From Mogibacterium sp. (GTDB lineage Bacteria; Bacillota; Clostridia; Peptostreptococcales; Anaerovoracaceae): a stretch of 64,000 bases of DNA. A program made the position numbers and the translations under genes. Positions 44,020 to 53,154 of the stretch are shown one piece after another (the first letter of the stretch is position 1; each line of letters opens with the position of its first letter). Where the stretch lies: NCBI GenBank assembly GCA_017431685.1, contig JAFRKO010000033.1, positions 19,876-83,875 on the forward strand, written 5' to 3'. The notes below the pieces were generated by a model. The model saw only the letters and a list, made by a program, of their open reading frames with translations, was not told the DNA's origin and ran no database searches.

Positions 44020-45420
44020 ATGCAGGTATATAACACTCTTACGAACAGAAAAGAAGAATTCGTACCAATTGAACCGGGCAAGGTAAAGATGTATGTCTGC
44101 GGCCCAACAGTTTACAACTTCTTCCATATCGGAAACGCACGTCCTTTCGTGGTGTTCGACACGCTGAGAAGATATTTCAAGTTCAGAGGTTACGAAGTTA
44201 AATTCGTTCAGAACTTCACTGATGTAGATGACAAGATAATCAACAGAGCCAAGGAGGAGGGCATAACGGCTCCTGAGGTCTCCGAGAAATATATAAAGGA
44301 GTATTTCAACGATGCAGAGGCTCTCAATGTTCTGAAAGCCGACGTACATCCGAAGGTTTCGGAGCACATACCTGAGATCATCAGTTTCGTGCAGACGCTG
44401 ATCGATAAGGGTTATGCTTATGAAGCTGACGGCGACGTTTACTACTCGACGCGCAAGTTCCCTGAGTATGGAAAACTCTCCGGCCAGAATATTGATGATC
44501 TCGAGAGCGGTGCCCGCATCGCCATAGGCGAGGTAAAGGAAGACCCTCTGGATTTTGCTCTCTGGAAAGCCCGCAAAGAAGAGTCTGAGATCGCGTGGGA
44601 ATCGCCTTGGGGCATGGGAAGACCGGGGTGGCACATCGAGTGCTCAACAATGGCCAAGAAGCACCTCGGTGATACTATTGACATACACGGAGGCGGCCAG
44701 GACCTCACATTCCCGCATCACGAGAATGAGATCGCGCAGTCAGAGGCCTGCAACGGAGTTCCGTTCGCGCATTACTGGATGCACAACGGATATATAAATG
44801 TAGATGGCAAGAAGATGTCGAAGTCACTCAACAACTTCTTCACCGTCAGAGACATCCGCGAGAATTACAGCGGAGACGTTATCAGATTCTTCCTGCTCAG
44901 CGGCCACTACAGAAGCCCTATCAATTTCTCCGATACTCTTATGGAGCAGTCGAAGCAGGGTTATGAGAGAATTGCTACAGCCATCGAAACACTCGAATTC
45001 CTCAAAACGAACGGAAGCGACGAGGCAATGGCAGATGAAGCAGCAAAGATCGCGTCACTCGATAAGCATAAAGAAAAGTTCATCGAGGTGATGGATGACG
45101 ATCTCAACACGGCTGACGGCATTGCTGCCATCTTCGAGCTCGTGTCGGAGATCAACCTTGACGTTAAGGACGGAGCATCTAAGTCTTTCGCTGAGGAAGC
45201 GCTTAAGAGAATCAGGGAGCTGACAGAAGTGCTCGGACTCTTCGGCGGCGAAGATGAAGAGGAAGGCCTCGGAGATGACATCCAGGCTCTGATCGACGAG
45301 AGACAGGCAGCACGTAAAGAAAAGAACTGGGCAAGAGCGGATGAGATCCGCGACCAGCTCGCTGCAATGGGAATAACTCTCAAGGATACACCTCAGGGTG
45401 TACAGGTAATACGTAATTAG
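44020..45420 (+). CDS. cysS: Cysteinyl-tRNA synthetase
   Basis: The 466-residue class I enzyme has [20 protein letters not shown] (HIGH site and zinc Cys), PGWHIECS and [11 protein letters not shown] (zinc ligands), and KKMSKSLNN (KMSKS). A helical anticodon region ends with [23 protein letters not shown]. Length and motifs are standard. AGGAGG lies before ATG 44020. A structured repeat element, not a plain terminator, follows the stop. Confidence 0.95.
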   Translation: MQVYNTLTNRKEEFVPIEPGKVKMYVCGPTVYNFFHIGNARPFVVFDTLRRYFKFRGYEVKFVQNFTDVDDKIINRAKEEGITAPEVSEKYIKEYFNDAEALNVLKADVHPKVSEHIPEIISFVQTLIDKGYAYEADGDVYYSTRKFPEYGKLSGQNIDDLESGARIAIGEVKEDPLDFALWKARKEESEIAWESPWGMGRPGWHIECSTMAKKHLGDTIDIHGGGQDLTFPHHENEIAQSEACNGVPFAHYWMHNGYINVDGKKMSKSLNNFFTVRDIRENYSGDVIRFFLLSGHYRSPINFSDTLMEQSKQGYERIATAIETLEFLKTNGSDEAMADEAAKIASLDKHKEKFIEVMDDDLNTADGIAAIFELVSEINLDVKDGASKSFAEEALKRIRELTEVLGLFGGEDEEEGLGDDIQALIDERQAARKEKNWARADEIRDQLAAMGITLKDTPQGVQVIRN

Positions 45421-45430
45421 TTTTATAAAT

Positions 45431-45608
45431 GCGCAGGCAGCATACCCCTTGCGTCGACCGGCTCTCGCCTGCCGCGTCTTAACGCAGCGGTACTAAGCTC
45501 TGTCTGCGCAGCCGACATTGGCTCCTCGCTTGCTCGTCGCTAAGGCTGCTTGCCAGTCGCTAAGTGCCGGCTAACGCTCAGTCTCCGCGCAGGGTATGCT
45601 GCCTGCGC
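45431..45608. repeat. Intergenic structured repeat, copy 1 (conserved core in a long inverted repeat)
   Basis: A 17-bp perfect inverted repeat (45431-45447, GCGCAGGCAGCATACCC, with 45592-45608) encloses a G+C-rich core at 45459-45572. The core recurs at 55008-55122 with about 15 differences in 115 positions. It contains GGTACTAAGCTCTG, CAGCC...GGCTG pairing and a doubled GTCGCTAAG. The outer arms differ from those of copy 2. It fills the gap between cysS and thyA. Confidence 0.8.
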
Positions 45609-45621
45609 CTATATTTAGAAA

Positions 45622-46452
45622 ATGAGTAAAGCAGATACATTATTTGTAAATATGTGCCAGGATATTCTGGATCACGGGTTCAGTACTGAAGGTATGCCTG
45701 TGCGCCCGCACTGGGAAGACGGCACTCCTGCTCACACTATAAAGAACTTCGGTGTGGTCAATCGCTATGATCTGTCGGAGGAGTTCCCCGCGCTTACACT
45801 GCGTCCTACCGCTATCAAGCTGGCGACAGACGAGATGCTCTGGATATGGCAGAAGAAGTCCAACCGGCTGGCTGATCTGAAGAGCCACGTCTGGGATGAA
45901 TGGGCTGATGAAGAGGGAACCATCGGAAAGGCCTATGGCTATCAGATGGCAAAGAAGTATAAGTTTAAACAGGGGGAGATGGATCAGGTAGACAACGTGC
46001 TCTGGTGCCTCAAAAATGACAGGTACAGCAGACGTATCCTTACCAACCTGTACAACTTCGAAGATCTCTCTGAAATGAGACTCGAGCCGTGTGCTTATTC
46101 GATGACTTTCAATGTCAAGGGCGACACGCTCAACGGCATCCTCAACCAGCGTTCCCAGGACATACTTGCCGCAAACAACTGGAATGTGGTGCAGTATGCC
46201 GTGCTCCTTATGATGATGGCCCAGGTATCCGATCTGAAAGCGGGCGAGCTGGTGCATGTTATTTCCGATGCCCACATTTATGACAGACATGTGGATATTA
46301 TTAAAGAGCTCATTGCCAGACCGCAGTATCCGGCGCCGAAGGTAACGCTGAATCCTGATGTGAAGAATTTCTACGACTTCACGACAGACGATATCAAAGT
46401 CGAGAATTATCAGCACGGTGAGCAGATAAGAAATATACCTGTAGCAATCTGA
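45622..46452 (+). CDS. thyA: Thymidylate synthase
   Basis: The 276-residue protein shows the folate-dependent ThyA pattern. The active-site block is MRLEPCAYSMTFNV with the nucleophilic Cys, followed by LNGILNQRSQDILAANNWNVVQYAVLLMM (RSxD phosphate site and Asn) and HVISDAHIYDRH. The residue after the catalytic Cys is Ala where many enzymes have His, as in some Bacillus enzymes. It makes dTMP using methylenetetrahydrofolate. The folA gene that recycles the cofactor is a few genes downstream. No strong ribosome site is seen before ATG 45622. Confidence 0.92.
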   Translation: MSKADTLFVNMCQDILDHGFSTEGMPVRPHWEDGTPAHTIKNFGVVNRYDLSEEFPALTLRPTAIKLATDEMLWIWQKKSNRLADLKSHVWDEWADEEGTIGKAYGYQMAKKYKFKQGEMDQVDNVLWCLKNDRYSRRILTNLYNFEDLSEMRLEPCAYSMTFNVKGDTLNGILNQRSQDILAANNWNVVQYAVLLMMMAQVSDLKAGELVHVISDAHIYDRHVDIIKELIARPQYPAPKVTLNPDVKNFYDFTTDDIKVENYQHGEQIRNIPVAI

Positions 46453-46537
46453 TTTTTTAAGTTTTTAGCAGCCGCATCTATCCCGGAGACTTCAATAACG
46501 GAATTGACTGCGGCTGATATGTTTTATAGGGGCAGTG

Positions 46538-46939
46538 ATGACAAAAGAAGAGATAAGAAAAATAAATTCTACTACGCTTGCGTATCTCGGAGATGCTGTC
46601 TTCGAGGTTATAGTGCGTGAGAAGATAGTGACGGAAAAGCCCGGTGATGTGGGAAGAGCACATCATACTGCCGTGAGATATGTATCGGCAGCAGGTCAGG
46701 CAAAAGCCGCGAAGGCTATGATAAACGAAGGGTTCCTCACTGAAGAAGAGGAAAAGATATATAAACAGGCGCGCAATCACCGTTCTATGTCGAGACCGCA
46801 GAACGCGGATCCGAGAGAGTACAAGATAGCGACCGGCTTCGAAGCCCTGCTGGGCTACCTCTATCTCTCTGACGAGAGACAGAGGCTCCGCGAGATCGCG
46901 GCCGAAGCCGTCCGTATAGTTGATACAGCAGGCAGGTAG
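46538..46939 (+). CDS. mrnC: Mini-ribonuclease III
   Basis: A 133-residue protein: LAYLGDAVFEVIVREKI is the RNase III catalytic signature, ARNHRSMSRPQNADPREYKIATGFEALLGYLYL its second half; there is no dsRNA-binding domain, as expected of Mini-III. It matures 23S rRNA ends in Firmicutes and is normally next to cysS, rlmB or thyX-type genes, as here. GTG 46535 is an alternative start three bases upstream. Confidence 0.92.
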   Translation: MTKEEIRKINSTTLAYLGDAVFEVIVREKIVTEKPGDVGRAHHTAVRYVSAAGQAKAAKAMINEGFLTEEEEKIYKQARNHRSMSRPQNADPREYKIATGFEALLGYLYLSDERQRLREIAAEAVRIVDTAGR

Positions 46940-46945
46940 GCAGAT

Positions 46946-47848
46946 ATGAAACTGAAATACTCCGACGGCCGGAAAGTGTTCAATATCCATACAGAGGGCA
47001 TACCGTGCCTGTCTTTTGACATGCTCGACAGACTCGGCGTGCCTAACCTTTTCACGACCAGATACGAAAGTTATGATGAAGCAAGCGGCACGGGTGTAAA
47101 AGGCCTGCGCTGTGCTGTCATGAAGACTGAGACTGTCGAAGAAGCTTCTCCGGTGTGCAGATCCAACAGGGACATACTGGCGCATCAGCTGGGATCATCG
47201 CTTGAGATGGAGCTTGTAACCGACCAGAAGCATACCAACTATGTCCACGTTGCTGTATGTGAGGAGGATCTCGGGGTCGCAACTGTCGGCAGCTTCGCGC
47301 TGCACAGGCAGTTTGTCGACGGTATAGTTACGGATATTCCGGATGCCCTTCAGACGGTGTTCGGCGGTGACTGTCCTCCTGTGTACATCGTGGATCCTGT
47401 GCGCAGAGCTGCGGGACTGGTTCATGCAGGCTGGAAGGGCACGCTCGGCAGGATCCCGCAGGTCGCGATAGCTCAGATGACCGTTAAGTTCGGATGTGAT
47501 CCGGCAGATATGTACGCGGCGATAGGTCCGGGTGTCTGCAGGGATTGCTATGAAATGGGTGACGAGGTTTATGATGCATTCGCTGCTCGGTGGAGCCATG
47601 AGGACGCAGACATAATATTGACACGTTATCCTGCAAAGGATGCAGACGGAAATGCGATCCCGGGAGGCAAATATCATCTCGATCTGAGAGAAGCCAACAG
47701 ACTGACGCTGCTGAGAGCGGGAATTCCTGAGGATCACATTGCCATATCCAATGTATGCACTATGTGCAACGTTGATACTTTCTACTCCTATCGCGGGCAC
47801 GCTCTCGAGAACGAGCAGGTAGCGATGATGGTCAATCGTTTCGGATAA
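46946..47848 (+). CDS. pgeF: Peptidoglycan editing factor PgeF (YfiH, multicopper polyphenol oxidase-like)
   Basis: The 300-residue protein has DQKHTNYVHVAV, VFGGDCPPVYIVDP, AAGLVHAGWKGTLGRI, AIGPGVCRDCYEMGDEV and CTMCNVDTFYSYR. These are the zinc-binding Cys/His blocks of the YfiH/CNF1-like fold. PgeF proteins remove mis-incorporated L-serine from peptidoglycan precursors in E. coli; other activities (purine nucleoside phosphorylase-like) are reported for homologues. It starts six bases after mrnC. Confidence 0.88.
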   Translation: MKLKYSDGRKVFNIHTEGIPCLSFDMLDRLGVPNLFTTRYESYDEASGTGVKGLRCAVMKTETVEEASPVCRSNRDILAHQLGSSLEMELVTDQKHTNYVHVAVCEEDLGVATVGSFALHRQFVDGIVTDIPDALQTVFGGDCPPVYIVDPVRRAAGLVHAGWKGTLGRIPQVAIAQMTVKFGCDPADMYAAIGPGVCRDCYEMGDEVYDAFAARWSHEDADIILTRYPAKDADGNAIPGGKYHLDLREANRLTLLRAGIPEDHIAISNVCTMCNVDTFYSYRGHALENEQVAMMVNRFG

Positions 47849-47862
47849 ATAAGGAAGATAAT

Positions 47863-48351
47863 ATGAATCTTATTGTAGCAGTGGATAAAAGATGGGGAAT
47901 CGGACGTGACGGCGGACTGCTCGCGTCGATTCCGACTGACATGAAATACTTCAGGGAGCATACTTCCGGCAAGATTGTGGTGATGGGCCGCAAGACCCTC
48001 GAATCCATGCCCGGAAAGCGCGGACTCCCTAAAAGGATAAATTATGTGCTTACAACGGATCCGGATTATGGGGCTGAGCGCTGCAAAATCGTGAACTCAG
48101 AGGACGAGCTCTGGGAGGAGCTTTCGCAGTACGAGCCTGATGATGTATTTCTGATCGGCGGGGCACATCTTTATAACAGGTTTTACAGAATGTGTGACAG
48201 GCTGTATGTGACGAAGATGGATGCTGATCTGGACGCGGATACGTTCATTGTGGATTTTGACACCGATCCGGACTACGAAGTGATCAGCGAAAGCGAACCG
48301 GTCACGGAGAACGGCATCACGTTCAGATTCGTGGTTTACAAACGAAAATAA
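47863..48351 (+). CDS. folA: Dihydrofolate reductase
   Basis: The 162-residue protein has NLIVAVDKRWGIGRDGGLLASIPTDMKYF (substrate site with the acidic residue replaced in the usual Asp/Glu position by Thr-Asp), VVMGRKTLESMPG and VFLIGGAHLYNRF (NADPH site). It reduces dihydrofolate produced by ThyA. It follows pgeF by 14 bases with AAGGAAG before the start. Normal length for DHFR. Confidence 0.93.
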   Translation: MNLIVAVDKRWGIGRDGGLLASIPTDMKYFREHTSGKIVVMGRKTLESMPGKRGLPKRINYVLTTDPDYGAERCKIVNSEDELWEELSQYEPDDVFLIGGAHLYNRFYRMCDRLYVTKMDADLDADTFIVDFDTDPDYEVISESEPVTENGITFRFVVYKRK

Positions 48352-48415
48352 GGATGTGCTGCAGTGATATGAAAGACTGCGGCGTTATATTAAAGCAGAA
48401 GGCGAGGAGATAAAA

Positions 48416-49270
48416 ATGCGTATTTACACTAAGGAATATTACACACTTATGATGTCTTTGGGAGTGGCGGAGCTTTACGAGCCGGTCATCGACAAGGACT
48501 ATACTGATGAGGAAATCGAGGAGCTTTATCAGAAGGCGCTCGACAAGCACATCGAGGAAGAGCGCGCGGATTACGATGAACCGCCGGAATTCGATTTCGA
48601 TGAAGATGATGATCCGGAATACATCGAGATGCTCAGGGAAGAGCTGGAAGAATACGAGAACCGTGAGCCTTTCGATGAAGAGGAAGCGAAAGAGGAGTTC
48701 CGTGAGATGTACGAGGATAATCTCGAAGAGCCTGATGAAGATCTTCCGGACTGGGTCAGAGAAGCTGTTGATCCCAGAATACTGGCTATGTACTTCATGC
48801 CTGAAAAAATCTACAGAAAGCTCTCGGAGCAGGATGAGACCAACGAGAAGAAGTTCGAAGAACTTGATGAGCGTGTCGATGAAGCGTGGGATGATATGAT
48901 GGAAGCCCTTCCTGAAGAGTATGAAGAGCTTATGGATACACTTGAAGGGCTGGAGGATGCTTATGTAATCAGCTTCGATAAGACTGGTGACGAGATAGAA
49001 CTGAAGATCGACGGATGGGACGATGAAGGAGAGGATGCTGTCTTTACGCTCAGATTCGATGAGTCAGAGGTGCTTGAGGATGAGGGCGTTGAAGCGCATT
49101 CGACTGTTGATGAGGACGGGGATATGGAATCAGACTGTGAACTCCTTTACAGTGAAATGTATATGGAGGATGGGAAAATCGAGGTCCATATGATGTTCGA
49201 AAACAACGGACTGAAATACCTTACCTTCAGGTGTGCGGAGGCGTATGCCTATATGGCAGCGAATGAATAA
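48416..49270 (+). CDS. Acidic DUF4085-like protein
   Basis: The 284-residue protein starts RIYTKEYYTLMMSLG, close to the opening of DUF4085 proteins. The first 130 residues are extremely rich in Asp and Glu (EFDFDEDDDPEYIEM and similar runs). The middle is helical, and the C-terminal 100 residues are beta-rich (VISFDKTGDEIELKIDGW). It is cytosolic and has no membrane segment. The function of the family is unknown. It lies between folA and rlmB with a GGCGAGGAG ribosome site. Confidence 0.65.
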   Translation: MRIYTKEYYTLMMSLGVAELYEPVIDKDYTDEEIEELYQKALDKHIEEERADYDEPPEFDFDEDDDPEYIEMLREELEEYENREPFDEEEAKEEFREMYEDNLEEPDEDLPDWVREAVDPRILAMYFMPEKIYRKLSEQDETNEKKFEELDERVDEAWDDMMEALPEEYEELMDTLEGLEDAYVISFDKTGDEIELKIDGWDDEGEDAVFTLRFDESEVLEDEGVEAHSTVDEDGDMESDCELLYSEMYMEDGKIEVHMMFENNGLKYLTFRCAEAYAYMAANE

Positions 49271-49272
49271 AG

Positions 49273-50265
49273 ATGAGCAAGAGAGATAATAAAAGATTCA
49301 ACGATAAGGACAGAAAAAGCGCTCCGAAGAGAGGCGGAAAGAACCGCCGCGATTACGGCGACAGCTACGAGCCTAAAAGCAGATCGTCAGCCAGATCTGC
49401 GGCGGGCAGCAGAAAACCTGCGGGAGGCGGTCTGAAGAGCCCCGCAAGGAGAAGAGTACCCGGCAAGGAGCCACGCAGGGTGCTTGGCTTTGATATGAAT
49501 GAATCATACGAGGAGCCGAAGGCAGTAATAGGCGCTGACGGACTCGAAGTGGTAGCCGGAAGAAATCCTGTAGTGGAAGTGCTGTCAGGAGACCGTGATG
49601 TAGAGCGTGTATTCATCGCTGACGGCTCGGAAGGCTCGGTTTCGAAGATAGTGGCTCTTGCCAGAGAGCAGGGGGTCATAGTCGACTTTGTGCCGAAAGA
49701 GAAGATTGACGCAATGGCTCCTGGCGTTAAGCACCAGGGTGTGGTTGCCAAGGTGAGCGAGTATAAATATGCGGATATGGAAGATGTTTTTGCCAGAGCA
49801 GAAGCGTCGGGAGAAGATCCTTTTATCATTATTCTTGATGAGATATCCGACCCGCACAATTTAGGCGCGATAATCAGGACGGCTGAGTGCGCCGGCGCTC
49901 ACGGCGTCGTGATACCAAAGAGGCGTGCCGCCTCTTTGACGCAGACAGTTGCACTGTCTGCCGCCGGCGCCATTGAAAACATGCCGGTTGTACAGGTCAC
50001 AAATCTTGCGCGCACGATAGAGGAACTTCAGGCTAAGGGCGTCTGGGTTGGAGCGGCCGACATGGACGGCGAAACCTACTACGACGCAAATCTTACAGGT
50101 CCTATTGCAATTGTTATAGGAAACGAGGGCAAAGGAGTAGGCCGCCTGGTCAAGGAGAAATGTGACTTCGTGCTTTCGATACCTATGTACGGAAGGATCA
50201 ATTCCCTGAATGCTTCCAATGCAGCTGCCATTTTAATGTACGGCATCCGCCGTGCCCGAAATTAG
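49273..50265 (+). CDS. rlmB: SpoU-family 23S rRNA 2'-O-methyltransferase (RlmB-like)
   Basis: The 330-residue protein has a basic, low-complexity N-terminal tail (about 1-75, rich in Lys/Arg/Ser/Gly), a substrate-binding domain from GRNPVVEVL, and the SPOUT knot. Knot motifs are IILDEISDPHNLGAIIRTAEC, PIAIVIGNEGKGVGRLV and IPMYGRINSLNASNAAAILMYG. RlmB methylates G2251 of 23S rRNA; close paralogues (TrmH-like) modify other sites, so the exact target is probable, not proven. The start is two bases after the preceding stop. Confidence 0.88.
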   Translation: MSKRDNKRFNDKDRKSAPKRGGKNRRDYGDSYEPKSRSSARSAAGSRKPAGGGLKSPARRRVPGKEPRRVLGFDMNESYEEPKAVIGADGLEVVAGRNPVVEVLSGDRDVERVFIADGSEGSVSKIVALAREQGVIVDFVPKEKIDAMAPGVKHQGVVAKVSEYKYADMEDVFARAEASGEDPFIIILDEISDPHNLGAIIRTAECAGAHGVVIPKRRAASLTQTVALSAAGAIENMPVVQVTNLARTIEELQAKGVWVGAADMDGETYYDANLTGPIAIVIGNEGKGVGRLVKEKCDFVLSIPMYGRINSLNASNAAAILMYGIRRARN

Positions 50266-50418
50266 AAAAATACTGAGAAATGTTTCACAGAAACAGTTTG
50301 CTCGATAAGCGGGCTGAAGACTTGCGAACAGGGAAACCATTTGATACATTAAGTGATAGATAGGGTAATGGGGCTTCAATTGTTTATTAATAAAAGGGGG
50401 CTGCAGGAGGTATTAGTT

Positions 50419-51189
50419 GTGAAAAAGTTTATAAGGAGAAATCTGGCGATTGTTTTAATGCTCATGTTTGTATGTGTTTCTGCTACCGCATCTGTATTTG
50501 CAGTAACATACGAATCCGAGCCAAATAACGGGCCTGAAGAAGAATCAAATGTTATTACTGTAAATGAAACAGTAAAGGGAGAAGTGTCAGCCGCAGATGA
50601 CATGTATGACTATTTTGTTATTAATGCAAAGACAACGGGAACTATAAAACTGAACTTTACTGCAGACAGCAAGAATAAATATCTGTCACTTTCTGTTATG
50701 GGCTGGGGTGATAATGCTTTCGGAAATTATGCAGACAAAGATTTTGAATTCAGTTCAGATAAAAAGGCATCTTACACATTCCAGATAACAAAAGGTAATA
50801 AATATTATATAGTACCGTGGATACATAGTCTGTATGAAGATCCTGTTCCGGACTCAAATACGGCATCCTATACCTTCAGCACGAAATTTGTAGCGGAAAA
50901 AACTTCGATTAGAAAAGCAACCCCGGGGAAAAAGTCATTCAAGGTATCATGGAAAAAGGTACCAAGGACTGCATATTATCAGATAAGATATGTGAGCAAG
51001 AGTGCTTACAGGTCATCCGGCTGGAAAAAGGCAAAGACGATCAAGGCAGGCAAGAGCACTACTGCTAAAACCATAAAGGGGCTTGGAAGGAAAAAAACCT
51101 ATTATGTACAGGTCCGGACTGTCAAAAATATAGAAGGTAAGACATATTACTCCAGCTGGAGCAGTAAAAAAGCTGTAAAAACAAAATAA
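50419..51189 (+). CDS. Secreted protein with PPC-like and fibronectin type III domains
   Basis: From GTG 50419 the protein has 256 residues and a clear signal peptide ending near SVFA. An earlier in-frame ATG at 50353 lies before the AGGAGG site (50405-50410) and is unlikely. Residues about 30-150 resemble a bacterial pre-peptidase C-terminal (PPC) domain (ESEPNNGPEEESNVI...DYFVINAK). Residues about 165-256 form an FN3 domain (VSWKKVPRTAYYQIRYVS...YYVQVRTVK) very rich in Lys. There is no catalytic domain or anchor. A cell-surface binding role is likely. Codon use is more A+T-rich than the flanking genes. Confidence 0.75.
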   Translation: MKKFIRRNLAIVLMLMFVCVSATASVFAVTYESEPNNGPEEESNVITVNETVKGEVSAADDMYDYFVINAKTTGTIKLNFTADSKNKYLSLSVMGWGDNAFGNYADKDFEFSSDKKASYTFQITKGNKYYIVPWIHSLYEDPVPDSNTASYTFSTKFVAEKTSIRKATPGKKSFKVSWKKVPRTAYYQIRYVSKSAYRSSGWKKAKTIKAGKSTTAKTIKGLGRKKTYYVQVRTVKNIEGKTYYSSWSSKKAVKTK

Positions 51190-51214
51190 AAGCCGGCACA
51201 GGACGATCAGGCAG

Positions 51215-51243
51215 GAAGCATCTCTCAGGAGGTGCTTCTTTGG
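51215..51243 (+). terminator. Terminator-like hairpin after the PPC/FN3 gene
   Basis: GAAGCATCTC (51215-51224) pairs with GAGGTGCTTC (51229-51238) with G-T pairs, then TTTGGTT. Confidence 0.6.
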
Positions 51244-51327
51244 TTAAGATCAAATCAGCTCCCGTACGGCCCGGATGCTCATCCCTGAAATGCAGCCGGG
51301 ATTTTTTCAGAAAGCACAAGAAATTGC

Positions 51328-51356
51328 TTGACATTGAAATCCCTACAAAGTATACT
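51328..51356 (+). promoter_or_regulatory. Promoter of the rpmG-secE-nusG-rplKA operon
   Basis: Consensus TTGACA (51328-51333) and TATACT (51351-51356) separated by 17 bases. The leader behind it (51357-51464) contains TTCGAG twice and AAAGGGCGCATTT. Confidence 0.8.
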
Positions 51357-51464
51357 CATTGAGCGACTTTAAGAAGAAAATCGGAGCATTGGGTGACCGG
51401 GCTTCGAGTTTTCGAGTGAAAAGGGCGCATTTTTCAAGGATTAGACAGATTAAGGAGAAAACAG

Positions 51465-51626
51465 ATGGCAGCAGGCGTTAGACAGAAGGTCATCCTCGCA
51501 TGCACAGAGTGCAAGCAGAGAAACTACAATACAATGAAGAACAAGAGAAACAATCCTGACAGGATCGAGCTCATGAAGTATTGCAAGTTCTGCAACAAGG
51601 AAACTCTCCACAAGGAGACCAAATAA
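51465..51626 (+). CDS. rpmG: 50S ribosomal protein L33
   Basis: The 53-residue protein is of standard size: [13 protein letters not shown] and [17 protein letters not shown] form the C4 zinc ribbon of the zinc-binding L33 type. ATG 51465 follows AAGGAG (51452-51457). It is the first gene of the operon that carries secE and nusG. Confidence 0.95.
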   Translation: MAAGVRQKVILACTECKQRNYNTMKNKRNNPDRIELMKYCKFCNKETLHKETK

Positions 51627-51657
51627 TCTATACACTGATATAGACGGAGACATTAAG

Positions 51658-51966
51658 ATGGCTGATAACAACAACAACGGAAGCAAGCAGAACAAATCGA
51701 GAGAAGATCTCGCAAAGGCTGCACAGGCATCCGCGAACAAGAAGAGTCAGAACAGCAAGAATCAGGGCAAGAAGGGCGGACTGATCGCATACCTCAAGGG
51801 TGTCAGACAGGAGTTCAGAAAGGTCGTATGGCCTACAAGAGAAGAACTTACTACCGACACCATCGTAGTGTTTGCATGCGTAATATTCTTCGCAGTCTCA
51901 TTCTGGCTGATCGATACAGGTTTCCTGGCTGCTCTTAAGGGCATCCTCGGAATAACACTGTCCTGA
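51658..51966 (+). CDS. secE: Preprotein translocase subunit SecE
   Basis: The 102-residue protein has a polar N-terminal extension (Asn/Lys/Ser-rich, about 1-40), then the amphipathic and membrane part: YLKGVRQEFRKVVWPTREEL, the SecE signature, and one membrane helix (about 70-90). SecE clamps SecY in the membrane. Its position before nusG is universal in this group. Confidence 0.95.
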   Translation: MADNNNNGSKQNKSREDLAKAAQASANKKSQNSKNQGKKGGLIAYLKGVRQEFRKVVWPTREELTTDTIVVFACVIFFAVSFWLIDTGFLAALKGILGITLS

Positions 51967-51982
51967 CCCAAGGAGTTAATAA

Positions 51983-52603
51983 ATGACGGATAAGATCGAT
52001 AATATCGAGAATATCGAGAGCACTGAAACCAGAGAGCCTGTAAAGGCGAGCGTATCCCCGCTTGAAGGCGAAGGCCTCAGAGGCGACGGAACCGCGAAGT
52101 GGTATGTTGTGCACACGTATTCGGGCTATGAGAACAAAGTCAAGACCAGCATAGACAGAATGGTCGAGTACCGCGGAATGCAGGACCTCATCCAGGAAGT
52201 CGTTATACCGACTGAAGAGAGGATCGAGATCAAGGACGGAGTCAAGAAGGTAAAGACCCGCAAGCTTTTCCCGGGATACGTCGTCATCAAGATGGTCGTA
52301 AACAACGAGACCTGGTACCTCGTTCGTAACACCGAGGGAGTTACCGGATTCGTTGGGCATGGTTCCGATCCTATTCCTCTGACAAAGGAGGAGATCGTTA
52401 GGATGGGTATCGAAAAGCTCAGGATCGACCTGGATATCGAGGTAGGCGATACGATTCGCATTATCGGAGGAGTTTTCGAAGGCCAGCTCGGCATAGTAGA
52501 AGCAATCAATCCTGAGAAGCAGATCGTAAAAGTCCGCATCTCGATGTTCGGTAGAGATACCCCTGCAGAGATTGAGTTCTCGCAGGTAAGTAAACTCAGG
52601 TAG
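51983..52603 (+). CDS. nusG: Transcription termination/antitermination factor NusG
   Basis: The 206-residue protein has an acidic N-terminal extension (about 1-38), the NGN domain (WYVVHTYSGYENKVKTSI, LFPGYVVIKM, GVTGFVGHG) and a KOW domain (GDTIRIIGGVFEGQLGIVE). NusG binds RNA polymerase and couples it to Rho or ribosomes. It follows secE by 16 bases. Confidence 0.96.
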   Translation: MTDKIDNIENIESTETREPVKASVSPLEGEGLRGDGTAKWYVVHTYSGYENKVKTSIDRMVEYRGMQDLIQEVVIPTEERIEIKDGVKKVKTRKLFPGYVVIKMVVNNETWYLVRNTEGVTGFVGHGSDPIPLTKEEIVRMGIEKLRIDLDIEVGDTIRIIGGVFEGQLGIVEAINPEKQIVKVRISMFGRDTPAEIEFSQVSKLR

Positions 52604-52612
52604 CCACAAGGA

Positions 52613-52637
52613 GGGACCCGCTTGCGGGAAAGTCCCT
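52613..52637 (+). promoter_or_regulatory. Hairpin between nusG and rplK
   Basis: GGGAC pairs with GTCCC around an inner CCCGC/GCGGG stem (about 52614-52637), directly after nusG. It may stabilise or process the ribosomal-protein mRNA; there is no T run. Confidence 0.4.
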
Positions 52638-52686
52638 TATGGCAATACCTCATAGTTTGCAAAAAAATTGAAGAAAGGAGACAGCA

Positions 52687-53112
52687 ATGGCAAAGAAGAT
52701 CGACGGCTACATCAAGCTGCAGATCCCTGCCGGAGCAGCAACACCTGCACCACCGGTTGGCCCGGCTCTCGGACAGAAGAGCGTTAACATCATGGACTTC
52801 TGCAAACAGTTCAATGCTAGAACATCGGACCAGCAGGGAATGATCATCCCAGTAGTAATCACAGTTTACACTGACAGATCGTTCGATTTCGTATGCAAGA
52901 CTCCGCCGGCAGCAGTCCTCATCAAGAAGGCAGCAGGCATCGAGCACGCATCCGGAAATCCTAAGAAGGACAAGGTTGCATCCATCACGCTCGCACAGGC
53001 AGAAGAGATCGCAAAGACAAAGATGCCGGATCTCAATGCAGCATCCCTCGAGGCAGCAAACGACCTGATCAAGGGAACAGCTCGCAGCATGGGAGTTACG
53101 GTAGTTGAGTAA
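52687..53112 (+). CDS. rplK: 50S ribosomal protein L11
   Basis: The 141-residue protein shows [37 protein letters not shown] (N-terminal domain, thiostrepton region) and the rRNA-binding C-terminal domain ending [10 protein letters not shown]. Length is standard. AAAGGAG precedes ATG 52687. Confidence 0.97.
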   Translation: MAKKIDGYIKLQIPAGAATPAPPVGPALGQKSVNIMDFCKQFNARTSDQQGMIIPVVITVYTDRSFDFVCKTPPAAVLIKKAAGIEHASGNPKKDKVASITLAQAEEIAKTKMPDLNAASLEAANDLIKGTARSMGVTVVE

Positions 53113-53154
53113 TGAAGTGGGAGGCTTACGCCGCAGGTACCACAAGGAGGAAAA

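Noticed and set aside
45421..45621. CRISPR array or tRNA cluster in the repeat-rich gap
   Set aside because: There is only one core copy here, with no regular spacers; the internal GTCGCTAAG pair is too short and irregular for CRISPR.
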